Source: Deinococcus sp. (GTDB lineage Bacteria > Deinococcota > Deinococci > Deinococcales > Deinococcaceae). Taken from it: DNA of 39,286 nucleotides. The translations under genes and the position numbers were made by a program. The notes under the pieces were generated by a model. That model was not told the DNA's origin. It ran no database searches and was given only the letters and a program-made list of their open reading frames with translations. Position 1 is the stretch's first letter. Every line of letters begins with the position of its first letter. The stretch spans positions 1 through 39,286 of the forward strand of contig NZ_JAGLBB010000024.1 of NCBI RefSeq assembly GCF_018260555.1. Reading direction: 5' to 3'. This document shows, one piece after another, positions 17,433-28,893 of the stretch.

Positions 17433-18806
17433 TCAGCGGGCGTAGCGGCGGCCGGTGTAGTCCGTGAACACGCCGATACCGTAACTGACTTTGCGGATGC
17501 TGTCGATCACGGCCCGTCCGTTCCAGGCGATGCCGGTCGAGCTCCCTCCGTCGAGCAGGAGGGCGTCTTGCACACCCAGCCGGGCCATGACGCGGCCCAT
17601 CTCGGTGGTCGTGAGTTTCACCTGGGTGCTGACCAGCACCAGGTTGCGGTTGCCGATCAGGCCGACGGCGCTGCGGGCCGCGCGGCCGAACAGGGCCGGG
17701 TCGCGGAAGGTGGCGTTGTAGCGGGTCAGGAGGTGACCACGGTTGAGAATGCGGGGACCAGTGGCGACCACGGTTTCCATGCCAAGCCAGGTGGTTTCGA
17801 GCGGGCGTCCCATCACCGGGGTGGTGCTGGCGCGGATGGTGGCGCGGTTGTCGGGCGTGATGGCCAGCGCCATGGGAATGCGGCCCCAGGTAAGCATGCG
17901 GCCCTGCATGACGATGTCCCCGGCGGGCGCAAATGTCAGCGGGTGAAAGTAACTGCCGTTGATGACGACCCGCGCGCCGCTGCTCCGGGCCAGCTGGCTG
18001 ACGCGCGCGCCGCTGCTGAAGGCCATGTTGGGACGGGCGAGCACCGGAGCGACCAGGGTGTTCCGGTGCCGCAGGTCCACGTTCGCGATCTGCACGGGGA
18101 TGTTCAGGGGCGTCAGGCGTTTGAAGGTCACGGCGCTGTTCACAGGGCGGGGCGGGATCGGAACCGGCACGCGCGCCGGGACGAGCAGTTTCCGGCCGGG
18201 AACGATCAGCCGGGCGGTGTTCAGGCCGTTCAGGCGACGCAGGTGATCCACGCTCAGGCGGTAGCGGGCAGCCAGCCGGGTGGGGGTGTCGCCGACCTCC
18301 ATACGCACGTAGCGGTACACGGTGCGGACCTCGGAGGTCGCGGGTCTGGCGGGCGCGGCGGTCTTCGTGGGAAGTTTCAGGACCTGACCGGGCCGGATGA
18401 CGGAGCTGCGCAGGCTGTTCCCGGCCTTCAGGGCGGTGACGCTCACGCCGTAGCGGCGCGCGATCAGGCTCAGGGTATCGCCGCTCTTCACGGTGTGCCG
18501 CTGGACAGGCGCAGCGCTTCCGGCAGCGCTGCCGGAAGCGCTTCCAGTGACGCGAAGCACCTGACCGGACCGGATGAGATCCCCCTTCAGGCCGTTCAGG
18601 GCCCGCAGCTGCTTGACGCTGACGCCGCTCCGCTGCGAAATGAGAGAAAGGGTGTCGCCGGATTTCACGGTAACGGTGGCGGGAGCAGCGCCAGCCACGC
18701 CGGTCACGGTGAAGACAGTGACAGTCAGACCAGTGACCGTTACACCAGTCACGGTCAGGCCAGGCACGCTGCCGAGGGTCAGGAAAGTCAGGAGAAGTCG
18801 GCGCAT
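17433..18806 (-). CDS. Exported protein with three LysM modules and a phosphodiester glycosidase domain
   Basis: 457 residues. The signal-like N-terminus MRRLLLTFLTLGSVPGLTVT is followed by a short repeated TVTG run. LysM 1 is at 45-86 and LysM 2 at 103-145 (both start TVKSGDTLSLI); LysM 3 is at 167-209 (MEVGDTPTRLAARYRLSV). From about 225 a phosphodiester glycosidase (NAGPA/DUF2233) domain follows, with SGARVSQLARSSGARVVING and the conserved late motif LLLDGGSSTGIAWNGR. LysM binds peptidoglycan, so it probably acts on envelope polysaccharide; bacterial members are mostly uncharacterised. The linker between LysM 1 and 2 is encoded by a 30-bp perfect palindrome. AGGTGTG lies near the start. 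Confidence 0.9.
   Translation of the reverse strand: MRRLLLTFLTLGSVPGLTVTGVTVTGLTVTVFTVTGVAGAAPATVTVKSGDTLSLISQRSGVSVKQLRALNGLKGDLIRSGQVLRVTGSASGSAAGSAAPVQRHTVKSGDTLSLIARRYGVSVTALKAGNSLRSSVIRPGQVLKLPTKTAAPARPATSEVRTVYRYVRMEVGDTPTRLAARYRLSVDHLRRLNGLNTARLIVPGRKLLVPARVPVPIPPRPVNSAVTFKRLTPLNIPVQIANVDLRHRNTLVAPVLARPNMAFSSGARVSQLARSSGARVVINGSYFHPLTFAPAGDIVMQGRMLTWGRIPMALAITPDNRATIRASTTPVMGRPLETTWLGMETVVATGPRILNRGHLLTRYNATFRDPALFGRAARSAVGLIGNRNLVLVSTQVKLTTTEMGRVMARLGVQDALLLDGGSSTGIAWNGRAVIDSIRKVSYGIGVFTDYTGRRYAR
18513..18542. repeat. 30-bp perfect palindrome inside the glycosidase-like gene
   Basis: The left half is AGCGCTTCCGGCAGC and the right half its exact reverse complement. It encodes part of the Gly-Ser-Ala linker between LysM 1 and LysM 2, so in mRNA it would form a very stable 15-bp stem without a loop, or a cruciform in DNA. 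Confidence 0.9.
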
Positions 18807-19040
18807 GGGATCACACCTGAACACATAAAGGGCCGCCGCGTGTGAACGCTCGCTGACGGGAGGTTCATGCGGGCCTCCCGGGTCATGGGCACCACGGCGC
18901 GGATGGAGGTGCGGATGGGGGGCACGGCACGGAGCGCCGGGAGTGATCTGGCGCAGGTCCGTCATGCCCTCACCCTGGCACGGGGGCCCCGTACCAGAGC
19001 CCGTGTCACGCCTCTGAACGCATCAGACAGGTCGGGCACG
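18807..19040. other. Intergenic region without recognised features
   Basis: A - strand frame continues upstream of the glycosidase start across this stretch, but its residues are low complexity and it lacks a signal peptide at the right place. No promoter or hairpin is convincing. Confidence 0.4.
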
Positions 19041-19523
<483 letters not shown>

Positions 19524-19529
19524 TCCCGC

Positions 19530-19535
19530 AGCGTA
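19530..19535 (-). promoter_or_regulatory. -10 box TACGCT, leaderless type
   Basis: TACGCT, GCGGGA (6 nt), then the ATG of the four-helix membrane protein on the - strand. Confidence 0.55.
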
Positions 19536-19624
19536 GCGCGCCCTTCAGGGGGGATGGGTGTTGGCGAGTCATGTTCACGCCGCGCGGCCGTCCCCGCAAA
19601 CCCAACGCATCCTTCTGGGGTGTC

Positions 19625-19724
19625 ATACGGACTGCGGCTCCATACCGCGAAACCCGTGTTTGTTCCTACTCGCGTCCGCTCGGATGGATTCAGAACTGCA
19701 CCGAATCAATCGGAATCCTTATCA
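19625..19724 (-). repeat. Stop-codon-associated small repeat, copy 5 (internally deleted)
   Basis: On the - strand it begins TGATAAGGATTCCG; TGA is the stop of the vWA gene. The hairpin arms GATTGATTCGG and CTGAATCCATC and the block GAGCGGACGCGAGTAGGAA follow. Compared with copies 3 and 4 about 35 bp around the GCCGCAGGCGGCGC section are missing, so the outer ATACGGACTGC joins GGCTCCATACCGCGAA directly on the + strand. Confidence 0.9.
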
Positions 19725-21872
19725 GTTCAGGAAGTCCACGACGGCGTGTGGGGGCAGGGGCATGCCGGGTGTGAGGACGGTGTTCTCACCGGCGACGCGC
19801 AGTTGCAGGGTGTCCGGGGCGTGCAGCAGCAGCAGGTCGCGGCCGCTGAGGCTCACACTCAGGCCTTCGAGGGCCGGGGCGCGCAGGGTCACGCCGAGGT
19901 CCGTGGTGGGCGCGTGGACGCGCATGGCATGCTCGCCGTACGGGCCGCGCACGTGCAGGACGGGGCCGCGACTGTGCAGGGCCAGCGGGAGGCCCAGTCC
20001 GGCGAGGCTGCCGAGGGTGGGGTGGGGAGCGCGGGATCGCCGGGCGACCGCCACGCCCAGCAGCGTGCCGGGGCGCACGACGTCGCCGGGTTGCAGGAGG
20101 CGCGCGCCCTGGCTGACTTCCAGGTCGGTGGGGATGCGCAGGATACGCAGGCCGTCGCGGTGCTGTTCAGCGCGCAGGCCGCTCAGGTGCGGCACGCGGG
20201 CCATCTGCCCCAGGTCGAAGGGGTCGCCCAGGGGTGTGGGCACGCCGCTGACCTGACCGTCCGCGCCGACCAGGGCCAGGGTGCGGTCGTCGCGGTACTC
20301 CAGGCCCTCGACGGGCGTGGGGTCAGCCGGTCGGGGCGTGCGCACGCCCGGGGAGGCGGCCCGCTGGCGGCGGCGCCAGCGCAGGATCAGCGCGGCGGCC
20401 AGGATCAGGCCGGTCAGCCACAGCAGCGTGAACCTTGACGGGCGGGCAGGAGCGGACGGTCCAGTAGCGGTCGGGCCGGAGTCGGGTGTGGCGGGTGTCG
20501 CCGGGGGGGGCAGGCGGCCACCGGGCGCGCCGGTCACGGCAGCCAGCGGTTGCGGCGGCAGGCCCGGAATGGACAGGACCGGGGTGACGCTCTGACCGGC
20601 GTTCAGGCCGTTGCCGGTCAGCTGAACGGCCAGTTCGCGGCCTCCGGGCTGGGCGTGTAGCCGGGCGTTCAGGCCGGGCACGCCGCTCAGGGTCGCCTGT
20701 TCCAGTGGCAGGCCGGGGGGCGTGCGGTAGCGCAGGATCACGTCCTCACCGGCCCTTACGGTGCGGTCCGCGCCGGGGTTCAGCCACAGCAGGGGGGCCT
20801 GGGTGTTCACGCGCAGCAGCACCCGCCGGGGCCGGGGGGCCACGTGATTGGCGCCGGTCACGGGCGGGGCGCACAGGAGGGCCGCGCCGCTCTGGCCCGG
20901 CAGGTCCAGCAGCCTGAGCTGTCCGCCCGTGACCGGCGGATCGTCCAGGCGCAGGCGGGGAGCGCTGGCGTCCGGGGTGAGGGTCAGGGGCGCCGTGTCC
21001 GGGAAGGGACTGGGCGCGGCGGCTGGGTCGGTAATCGTGAGCAGGCCGCCTTCCAGGCCCGGGGCGTCCAGGGTGGGGGGCGTGCCGGCCGGGAGGGTCA
21101 GGCCGCTGGCGTAATCGCTGGCCTGTAGGGCGGCGCGGGCGTCGGCGGGAATGTCGGTGCCCAGCGCCACGTAGTGCAGCCGGTCCAGCGGGCCACGCGT
21201 CCGGAAGGCGTCCAGTGCGGCGCGGGCGGTCACGGCGGGCCGGGTCCTGTCGTTGTCGATGCCGTCGGTCAGGACGAACACGGTGGTCAGGGTGGACCCG
21301 GCCGGGGCGGACTGCGCTACTGGGGATTGGGCTGCTGCGGACTGAGCCGCTGCCGACTGAGCCGCTGCCGACTGGGCCGGGTTGGCGGTCGTCTGTGCGG
21401 GGCTGGTGTTCGGGGGGCTGTTCAGGGGACTCAGCGCGTCCCGGAGGCTGCGGTACAGGTAGGTGTTGCTGCCGTCGGCTTTCAGGGCGCCCAGCGCGGC
21501 TGTCCACGCGGGGTTACGGGCAGGCTGCTCGAAGTGCGCGCGGCTGCGCAGGCCAGCGTCGAAGGTGAGCAGATCGGCCTCGTCCGGCTGGTGGGCCTGC
21601 ACGTAGGCGGCGATGCTGTCGCGGACCTGCCCGAAGATGTCGGCGCGGCCGTCCCCGATGCCGCGCATGCTGCCGCTGGTGTCCAGAATGAACACGGTGC
21701 GGGTACGGGTGGGCAGGGTCCCGCCGGGCAGGGCGCAGGTCGCGGCGCTGCTGGAGGTGCTGGTGGGGGTGGTGGTTGTGGCGCCGGGCGCGGCCGGACT
21801 GGGGGCCGCGCCCGGCGCGGCTGCGGCGGGGCTTAGCAGCAGCAGGCTGGTCAACAGGTGGGCGGGGCGCAT
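19722..21872 (-). CDS. vWA-domain membrane protein
   Basis: 716 residues. A signal peptide (MRPAHLLTSLLLLSPAAAA) is followed by a Pro/Thr/Ser-rich segment, then a von Willebrand A domain from about residue 60 with the MIDAS motif in FILDTSGSM and TVFVLTDGIDND further on. Next comes a beta-rich stretch, then one transmembrane helix near residues 479-500 (LLWLTGLILAAALILRW) and a cytoplasmic tail of about 215 residues with several short beta motifs. Role unknown; it likely binds a protein ligand in a metal-dependent way outside the membrane. Inside the vWA domain is an Ala-Gln-Ser repeat. It is transcribed away from gyrB. The stop codon is a repeat edge. Confidence 0.88.
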   Translation of the reverse strand: MRPAHLLTSLLLLSPAAAAPGAAPSPAAPGATTTTPTSTSSSAATCALPGGTLPTRTRTVFILDTSGSMRGIGDGRADIFGQVRDSIAAYVQAHQPDEADLLTFDAGLRSRAHFEQPARNPAWTAALGALKADGSNTYLYRSLRDALSPLNSPPNTSPAQTTANPAQSAAAQSAAAQSAAAQSPVAQSAPAGSTLTTVFVLTDGIDNDRTRPAVTARAALDAFRTRGPLDRLHYVALGTDIPADARAALQASDYASGLTLPAGTPPTLDAPGLEGGLLTITDPAAAPSPFPDTAPLTLTPDASAPRLRLDDPPVTGGQLRLLDLPGQSGAALLCAPPVTGANHVAPRPRRVLLRVNTQAPLLWLNPGADRTVRAGEDVILRYRTPPGLPLEQATLSGVPGLNARLHAQPGGRELAVQLTGNGLNAGQSVTPVLSIPGLPPQPLAAVTGAPGGRLPPPATPATPDSGPTATGPSAPARPSRFTLLWLTGLILAAALILRWRRRQRAASPGVRTPRPADPTPVEGLEYRDDRTLALVGADGQVSGVPTPLGDPFDLGQMARVPHLSGLRAEQHRDGLRILRIPTDLEVSQGARLLQPGDVVRPGTLLGVAVARRSRAPHPTLGSLAGLGLPLALHSRGPVLHVRGPYGEHAMRVHAPTTDLGVTLRAPALEGLSVSLSGRDLLLLHAPDTLQLRVAGENTVLTPGMPLPPHAVVDFLN
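21331..21375. repeat. 15-bp in-frame tandem repeat inside the vWA gene
   Basis: Three units of the form GCCGCTGCCGACTGA encode repeated Ala-Gln-Ser-Ala-Ala inside the vWA domain, at a loop. Length variation between strains would keep the frame. Confidence 0.8.
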
Positions 21873-22016
21873 CGGCCTTCTATTTTGAGGCCTGCGGCGT
21901 GGACTGTGTGCGTGTGGTCTGTGTGCGGCGGTGTGGGCGTGTGGCCGCGTGGGGTGCGGGGGCGGCCCAGACGCTGTTTCTGACGGGCGGGGCGGGGGCA
22001 CGAGTTCCCAGGAATA

Positions 22017-22033
22017 TTACGCTATATACGTAA
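22017..22033 (+). promoter_or_regulatory. RDRM-like 17-bp palindrome (DdrO operator candidate) at gyrB
   Basis: TTACGCTATATACGTAA fits the spacing and outer bases of the Deinococcus radiation/desiccation response motif, TTAYG-nn-AT-nnn-CRTAA. It ends five bases before the gyrB -35. DdrO, the repressor that binds such sites and is cleaved by the IrrE/PprI protease after DNA damage, could thus occlude RNA polymerase. gyrB is among the genes assigned to this regulon in other Deinococcus species. The identification is by pattern only. Confidence 0.7.
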
Positions 22034-22038
22034 TATAT

Positions 22039-22067
22039 TTGACCATTTTCAACCCTGGTAGTATACT
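22039..22067 (+). promoter_or_regulatory. gyrB promoter (-35 TTGACC, -10 TATACT)
   Basis: TTGACC (22039-22044) and TATACT (22062-22067) are separated by 17 bp, a near-ideal housekeeping sigma-factor promoter, the best in the window. Transcription would start near 22074, giving a leader of about 80 nt, unlike the leaderless genes around it. Confidence 0.85.
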
Positions 22068-22146
22068 GGGCACACACGGCAGGCGCACGCAGCGCCCCAC
22101 CACCCCCCCACCCCCACCGCTGCCCCTTTCCGGGGGCCGCGCAGTT

Positions 22147-22152
22147 CAGGAG
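22147..22152 (+). promoter_or_regulatory. Ribosome-binding site of gyrB
   Basis: CAGGAG four nt before ATG 22157. Together with the long leader it marks gyrB as one of few leadered genes here. Confidence 0.7.
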
Positions 22153-22156
22153 CCTC

Positions 22157-24171
<2,015 letters not shown>

Positions 24172-24172
<1 letters not shown>

Positions 24173-24305
24173 TACGGATTCCATTTGTTTCGCCGACAAT
24201 CCGGAACTTCACCGGATTGTCGGCTTCACGTCCGGAACCCGCTTGAGTCCTACTCTTACACGCTCGAAGAGAACGGTTGTTGCCTGGCATTCCACTGGAG
24301 TCGGT
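24172..24305 (+). repeat. Stop-codon-associated small repeat, copy 6 (other end and other hairpin)
   Basis: The A of gyrB's TAA is the first base of ATACGGATTCC. It then has the same left half as copy 7 (TTTGTTTCGCCGACA) with a perfect 13-bp stem GCCGACAATCCGG / CCGGATTGTCGGC (24192-24224, 7-nt loop), followed by a degenerate right half ending CACTGGAGTCGGT. The hairpin may also terminate gyrB transcription. Confidence 0.88.
24192..24224 (+). terminator. Perfect 13-bp hairpin 19 nt after the gyrB stop
   Basis: GCCGACAATCCGG and CCGGATTGTCGGC around AACTTCA. It belongs to the repeat element and has no U-tract, so termination is possible but not certain. Confidence 0.45.
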
Positions 24306-24332
24306 TTGACCTGGCCTTTGGGGTGAATGTTT

Positions 24333-24338
24333 TATGGT
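24333..24338 (+). promoter_or_regulatory. -10 box TATGGT, leaderless type
   Basis: TATGGT, five nt, then the ATG of the KynB-like gene. A TTGACC 21 nt upstream is too far for a standard -35. Confidence 0.45.
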
Positions 24339-24343
24339 GGGGC

Positions 24344-25003
24344 ATGCCGTCATTTCCTCTGGATATCTCCCGTCCGCTCACGCCCGGTCATCCCACCTGG
24401 CCCGGCGATCCGGATTTCCGCGTGGAACCGCAGGCGCGCATCGCGCGGGGCGACAGCGTGAATACCGGCGAGATCCGCACGAGCACGCACACCGGCACGC
24501 ATGTGGACGCTCCCTGGCATTACGACGATGCGGGCCGCCGGCTGCACGAGGTGCCGCTGGGCACGTACATCGGCCGCTGCCGTGTGGTCAGCGTGCAGGG
24601 ACATGGTGAACCGTTGATGCTGGAGGTCGGCGCCCTGGCGGACCTGCCGGACGCACTGCCGCCCCGGGTGCTGCTGAACACCGGGCAGCCCGCCCACTGG
24701 GAGGAGTTCCCGACGCGGTTCGCGGCGCTCTCCCCTGCCTTCGTACGGGAACTCGCGCGGCGCGGCGTGCAACTGATCGGCACGGACTGTCCCAGCGTGG
24801 ACCCGCTGACCAGCAAGACCCTGGACGCTCATCACGCCTGCCAGGAGACGGGGCTGCTGATCCTGGAGGGTCTGAACCTGAGCGGCGTCCCGGACGGCGA
24901 GTACGACCTGATGTGCCTGCCGCTGCCGCTGGTCGGGGTGGACGGAGCGCCGGCGCGGGCCGTACTGCTGCCCGCCGGAACGCTGGACGGCCTGAACGGG
25001 TAA
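24344..25003 (+). CDS. kynB: Kynurenine formamidase-like cyclase-family hydrolase
   Basis: 219 residues. Metal-dependent cyclase-fold enzyme; KynB hydrolyses N-formyl-kynurenine in tryptophan breakdown. Signature RTSTHTGTHVDAPWHY provides the metal-binding His/Asp cluster; LIGTDCPSVDPLTSKTLDAH, LLILEGLNLSGV and MCLPLPLVGVDGAPARAVL match the KynB pattern closely. Other kynurenine genes are not in the window, so an alternative amidase/cyclase substrate cannot be excluded. ATG 24344 is set by the conserved N-terminus; the repeat lies directly upstream, so the gene starts from its own promoter inside or at the edge of the repeat. Confidence 0.88.
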   Translation: MPSFPLDISRPLTPGHPTWPGDPDFRVEPQARIARGDSVNTGEIRTSTHTGTHVDAPWHYDDAGRRLHEVPLGTYIGRCRVVSVQGHGEPLMLEVGALADLPDALPPRVLLNTGQPAHWEEFPTRFAALSPAFVRELARRGVQLIGTDCPSVDPLTSKTLDAHHACQETGLLILEGLNLSGVPDGEYDLMCLPLPLVGVDGAPARAVLLPAGTLDGLNG

Positions 25004-25030
25004 GTGCCGTGTGGGTATCCGCTTCCCGGG

Positions 25031-25519
25031 TCAGCGCCCAGGGGCGGCGCCGCTGAAGCCGAAGCGGACGCTCACAGTTTCCGGCGCGCGCTTGGGTCGG
25101 CCCGATGCGGGGTCCACCCACACCCACTCGGTCTGACACTCCGCGAGCCGCACGCCGCCCACCGGGTCGCCGGGGTTCACGCGGTCCAGGGCGTAGGCGC
25201 GCACGCTGCGCACCCCGGCGTGCAGGGTCAGCGCCGTGCGGACCCTGACCGAGTCGCCCAGCACAGCCGGGCGGTGGTACGTGATGACGTGCTGGCGCGC
25301 GACCGGCACGGCTCCCAGGGCTCTCAGGGCGTCGGTGCCCATACCCAGGCGCAGGGCGTGCTCGCGGGCCACCCGCTCGCACCACGCGAGGTACACGGTG
25401 TTGTTCACGTGTCTCAGCTCGTCGAGGTCCTGTTCGTCCACGTGCAGGGTCCGTTCGTGACGCCGCGCGTCAGGCAGCGTGTCCCACAGGATGTCGGCGT
25501 CCGGAATCCGGAGTTTCAA
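25031..25519 (-). CDS. Acyl-CoA/acyl-ACP thioesterase, 4HBT hot-dog family
   Basis: About 162 residues. DLDELRHVNNTVYLAWCERV is the hot-dog signature with the HVNN segment of acyl-thioesterases, and VARQHVITYHRPAVLGDSVR the next strand. The C-terminus is less conserved. The frame runs far upstream, across the pterin dehydratase gene in another frame, so the start must be internal: TTG 25519 overlaps the dehydratase stop by 4 bp (TTGA). A GTG somewhat later (before DEQDL) is possible. Substrate unknown. The two genes probably form an operon, ending convergent with kynB. Confidence 0.8.
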   Translation of the reverse strand: MKLRIPDADILWDTLPDARRHERTLHVDEQDLDELRHVNNTVYLAWCERVAREHALRLGMGTDALRALGAVPVARQHVITYHRPAVLGDSVRVRTALTLHAGVRSVRAYALDRVNPGDPVGGVRLAECQTEWVWVDPASGRPKRAPETVSVRFGFSGAAPGR

Positions 25520-25851
25520 TCCTGGTCCGCCTGCGTGCCGGGGGCTGGCAGCAGGGAGTCCACGGCCCGCGCGCCGTCGATGTCGGCCTGCGTGACGCCG
25601 CCCGCCTCGTGCGTGAAGAAGTTGACGCGCACCTTGCGGAAGTAGATGTGCAGGTCCGGATGGTGGCCACGTTCCTCGGCCTGCGCGGCGACCCGTACAG
25701 CGAAGTCCACGCCCTGCTGGTACGTGCCGAACTCGAATTCGCGGAACAGTTTGCCGTCGTCGCCGTACCAGCCGTCGGGCTTGAGGTCCTGCACGTCCCC
25801 GTCCGTCAGTTTGCGCGCGGGGTCGTAGTTCATGCGGGGATCGTAGGCCAT
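25516..25851 (-). CDS. phhB: 4a-hydroxytetrahydrobiopterin dehydratase (pterin-4a-carbinolamine dehydratase)
   Basis: About 111 residues. It recycles 4a-hydroxy-tetrahydropterin formed by aromatic amino acid hydroxylases. The family core is present: WYGDDGKLFREFEF, then ERGHHPDLHIYFRKVRVNFFTH with the active-site His pair, and GVTQADIDGARAVDSL. ATG 25851 is chosen with TACCAT 7 nt upstream; ATG 25860 and 25833 are alternatives, the last with TACGAT six nt upstream. No phenylalanine hydroxylase gene is seen here, so the enzyme's pterin partner is unknown. The downstream thioesterase gene overlaps its stop. Confidence 0.9.
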   Translation of the reverse strand: MAYDPRMNYDPARKLTDGDVQDLKPDGWYGDDGKLFREFEFGTYQQGVDFAVRVAAQAEERGHHPDLHIYFRKVRVNFFTHEAGGVTQADIDGARAVDSLLPAPGTQADQD

Positions 25852-25858
25852 GTCCGGC

Positions 25859-25864
25859 ATGGTA
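25859..25864 (-). promoter_or_regulatory. -10 box TACCAT, leaderless type
   Basis: TACCAT, GCCGGAC (7 nt), then ATG 25851 of the pterin dehydratase gene on the - strand. Confidence 0.45.
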
Positions 25865-26031
25865 GGCCGCGCCGCGCCGCGCGGCAGGCGAACCGGGACA
25901 CGGTTCAGCGGGCCGCCCGCCGTCAACCACTTCAGCCCCGACAGCGCACAGTGAGGTTTATCACAATGGCATGAACGCCTCTTCATGTACAGTCAGGTTT
26001 ACATCAGATTCACCGGAAGTCAGGAGCCCCC

Positions 26032-26151
26032 ATGACTGCATTGCTGCGCCGTCTCTTCCTCCGCCGTCCCGTTCCGTCCACTGCTCCGGCCGTGACGGCC
26101 CGTCCCATCACGGAACTCGATCTGCTGCGCGCGTTCGGCTGCGACGAGTAA
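26032..26151 (+). CDS. 39-residue orphan small protein
   Basis: Reads MTALLRRLFLRRPVPSTAPA and continues VTARPITELDLLRAFGCDE. It has an Arg-rich, amphipathic N-terminal helix, a Pro/Ala stretch and an acidic C-terminal helix. Evidence that it is real: AGGAG at a suitable distance (seven nt) before the ATG, GC-rich third codon positions and a good intrinsic terminator 35 nt after the stop, with no other gene in between. It is not recognised as any known family. It could be a small membrane-surface or regulatory peptide, or a leader peptide. The 180 bp upstream, shared with the divergent dehydratase gene, hold no certain promoter. Confidence 0.55.
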   Translation: MTALLRRLFLRRPVPSTAPAVTARPITELDLLRAFGCDE

Positions 26152-26185
26152 ACGCAGGCCCGCGGCGCCCAGCTCCATTCTCCTT

Positions 26186-26213
26186 ACGCCTGGCCCTGCC
26201 GGGCGTTTCTTCT
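26186..26213 (+). terminator. Intrinsic terminator after the small ORF
   Basis: ACGCCTGG (26186-26193) pairs with CCGGGCGT (26199-26206) around CCCTG, followed by TTTCTTCT. This is the most canonical intrinsic terminator in the window, separating the small gene from mutS. Confidence 0.8.
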
Positions 26214-26282
26214 ATGCCGATCTGCCGCCGGGGCTCTCTCCCGTTTGTGCCGCCGCCGCTGTCGGGTGCGGCGCGTGCCCGC

Positions 26283-26288
26283 TATGCT
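26283..26288 (+). promoter_or_regulatory. -10 box TATGCT of mutS, leaderless type
   Basis: TATGCT, GCGCGGG (7 nt), then ATG 26296. No RDRM-like site is seen upstream. Confidence 0.6.
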
Positions 26289-26295
26289 GCGCGGG

Positions 26296-28854
<2,559 letters not shown>

Positions 28855-28881
28855 GGCAGCAACGCCGCGCACCGGACCCGC

Positions 28882-28887
28882 TACCCT
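28882..28887 (+). promoter_or_regulatory. -10 box TACCCT of mutL, leaderless type
   Basis: TACCCT, GACCGC (6 nt), then the GTG start of mutL. It allows mutL transcription separately from mutS. Confidence 0.45.
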
Positions 28888-28893
28888 GACCGC

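Noticed and set aside
17244..18845. Long + strand open frame over the LysM/glycosidase gene
   Set aside because: Low-complexity shadow of the - strand gene; no recognisable domains.
25031..25930. A single 299-residue protein containing the thioesterase and an N-terminal Arg-rich part
   Set aside because: The first 135 residues overlap the pterin dehydratase gene in another frame and look like shadow translation; the thioesterase begins near 25519.
25953..25975. TTATC-type inverted sequence upstream of the small ORF as a second RDRM
   Set aside because: Positions 5 and the central AT do not fit the motif; only the outermost bases agree, so it is not called.
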